The position numbers were made by a program, and so were the translations under genes. Shown one piece after another: positions 5,136 to 5,344 of a stretch of DNA of 5,344 bases. The DNA comes from Lachnospiraceae bacterium UBA4316 (GTDB lineage Bacteria > Bacillota > Clostridia > Lachnospirales > Lachnospiraceae), in assembly GCA_002394535.1 (NCBI GenBank), contig DGUG01000221.1, forward strand, positions 9,475 to 14,818, written 5' to 3'. The first letter of the stretch is position 1. Each line of letters begins with the position of its first letter. Under the pieces are notes generated by a model. It was not told the DNA's origin. It did not search any database and saw nothing but the letters and a program-made list of their open reading frames with translations.

Positions 5136-5344
5136 ATGAGATCAGAATGGAATGGTTTCGTAGGCGGCAAGTGGGAAAGCGAAGTCAACGTACGTGACTT
5201 CATTCAGAAGAATTACACTCCTTATGACGGAGATGATTCATTCCTTGCAGGACCTACACAGAACACAAAAGACTTGTGGAAGATGGTTCTTGACCTTCAG
5301 AAGAAGGAAAGAGAGAACGGCGGCGTTCTTGATATGGACACCAA
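5136..5344 (+). CDS. pflB: pyruvate formate-lyase (formate C-acetyltransferase), N-terminal part
   Basis: Glycyl-radical enzyme converting pyruvate and CoA to acetyl-CoA and formate in anaerobic fermentation; cytosolic, activated by a radical SAM enzyme (PflA) and inactivated by O2. Only the first 69 codons are present; the reading frame continues past the window edge. The peptide MRSEWNGFVGGKW then VNVRDFIQKNYTPYDGDDSF and LAGPT closely matches the start of known PFL proteins, where VNVRDFIQKNYTPY is highly conserved. The catalytic cysteines and C-terminal glycyl-radical site lie beyond the window. The ATG has AGGAGG seven bases upstream and a strong promoter further up, as expected for an abundant fermentation enzyme. 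Assignment is confident although partial. Confidence 0.95.
   Translation, partial: MRSEWNGFVGGKWESEVNVRDFIQKNYTPYDGDDSFLAGPTQNTKDLWKMVLDLQKKERENGGVLDMDT

Overview
The window reads as a chromosomal segment of an anaerobic Firmicute, most likely a member of the Lachnospiraceae (Clostridia). The evidence is moderate GC content, strong GGAGG ribosome binding sites, a MecA adaptor, a flavodiiron/rubredoxin oxygen-defence cluster, and the start of a pyruvate formate-lyase gene. Genus cannot be fixed from the sequence alone.

Layout. 40-1809 (+) encodes a membrane-anchored glycoside hydrolase family 18 protein. It has an N-terminal arginine tract, one membrane helix, an SH3-like middle and a C-terminal GH18 barrel. 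About 600 bases without a convincing gene follow (1810-2407). They are unusually rich in hairpins and inverted repeats and end in a clear sigma-70-type promoter for mecA (2408-3154, +), the adaptor for the ClpC protease. A hairpin with T-runs on both sides (3172-3211) ends mecA and also the minus-strand genes that converge on it. Those genes, in transcription order, are rubredoxin (4850-4686), the A-type flavoprotein FprA (4672-3506) and a small CxxC protein of the DUF1858 family (3410-3219). Divergent promoters at 4909-4937 (-) and 5033-5061 (+) separate this cluster from pyruvate formate-lyase (from 5136, +), which runs off the window.

How the genes fit together. Rubredoxin passes electrons to the flavodiiron protein, which reduces O2 (or NO) to a harmless product. 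The DUF1858 protein probably adds a thiol or redox function. Pyruvate formate-lyase is a glycyl-radical enzyme destroyed by oxygen, so a scavenging operon next door and divergent from it makes physiological sense, although adjacency alone does not prove shared control. The GH18 protein and MecA belong to other processes (cell envelope; regulated proteolysis).

Most of the window is ordinary core genome. The least explained part is the 1810-2407 gap, which holds a possible three-way-junction RNA fold with a competing pairing, plus several dyads upstream of mecA. No mobile element, CRISPR array, tRNA or rRNA was seen.
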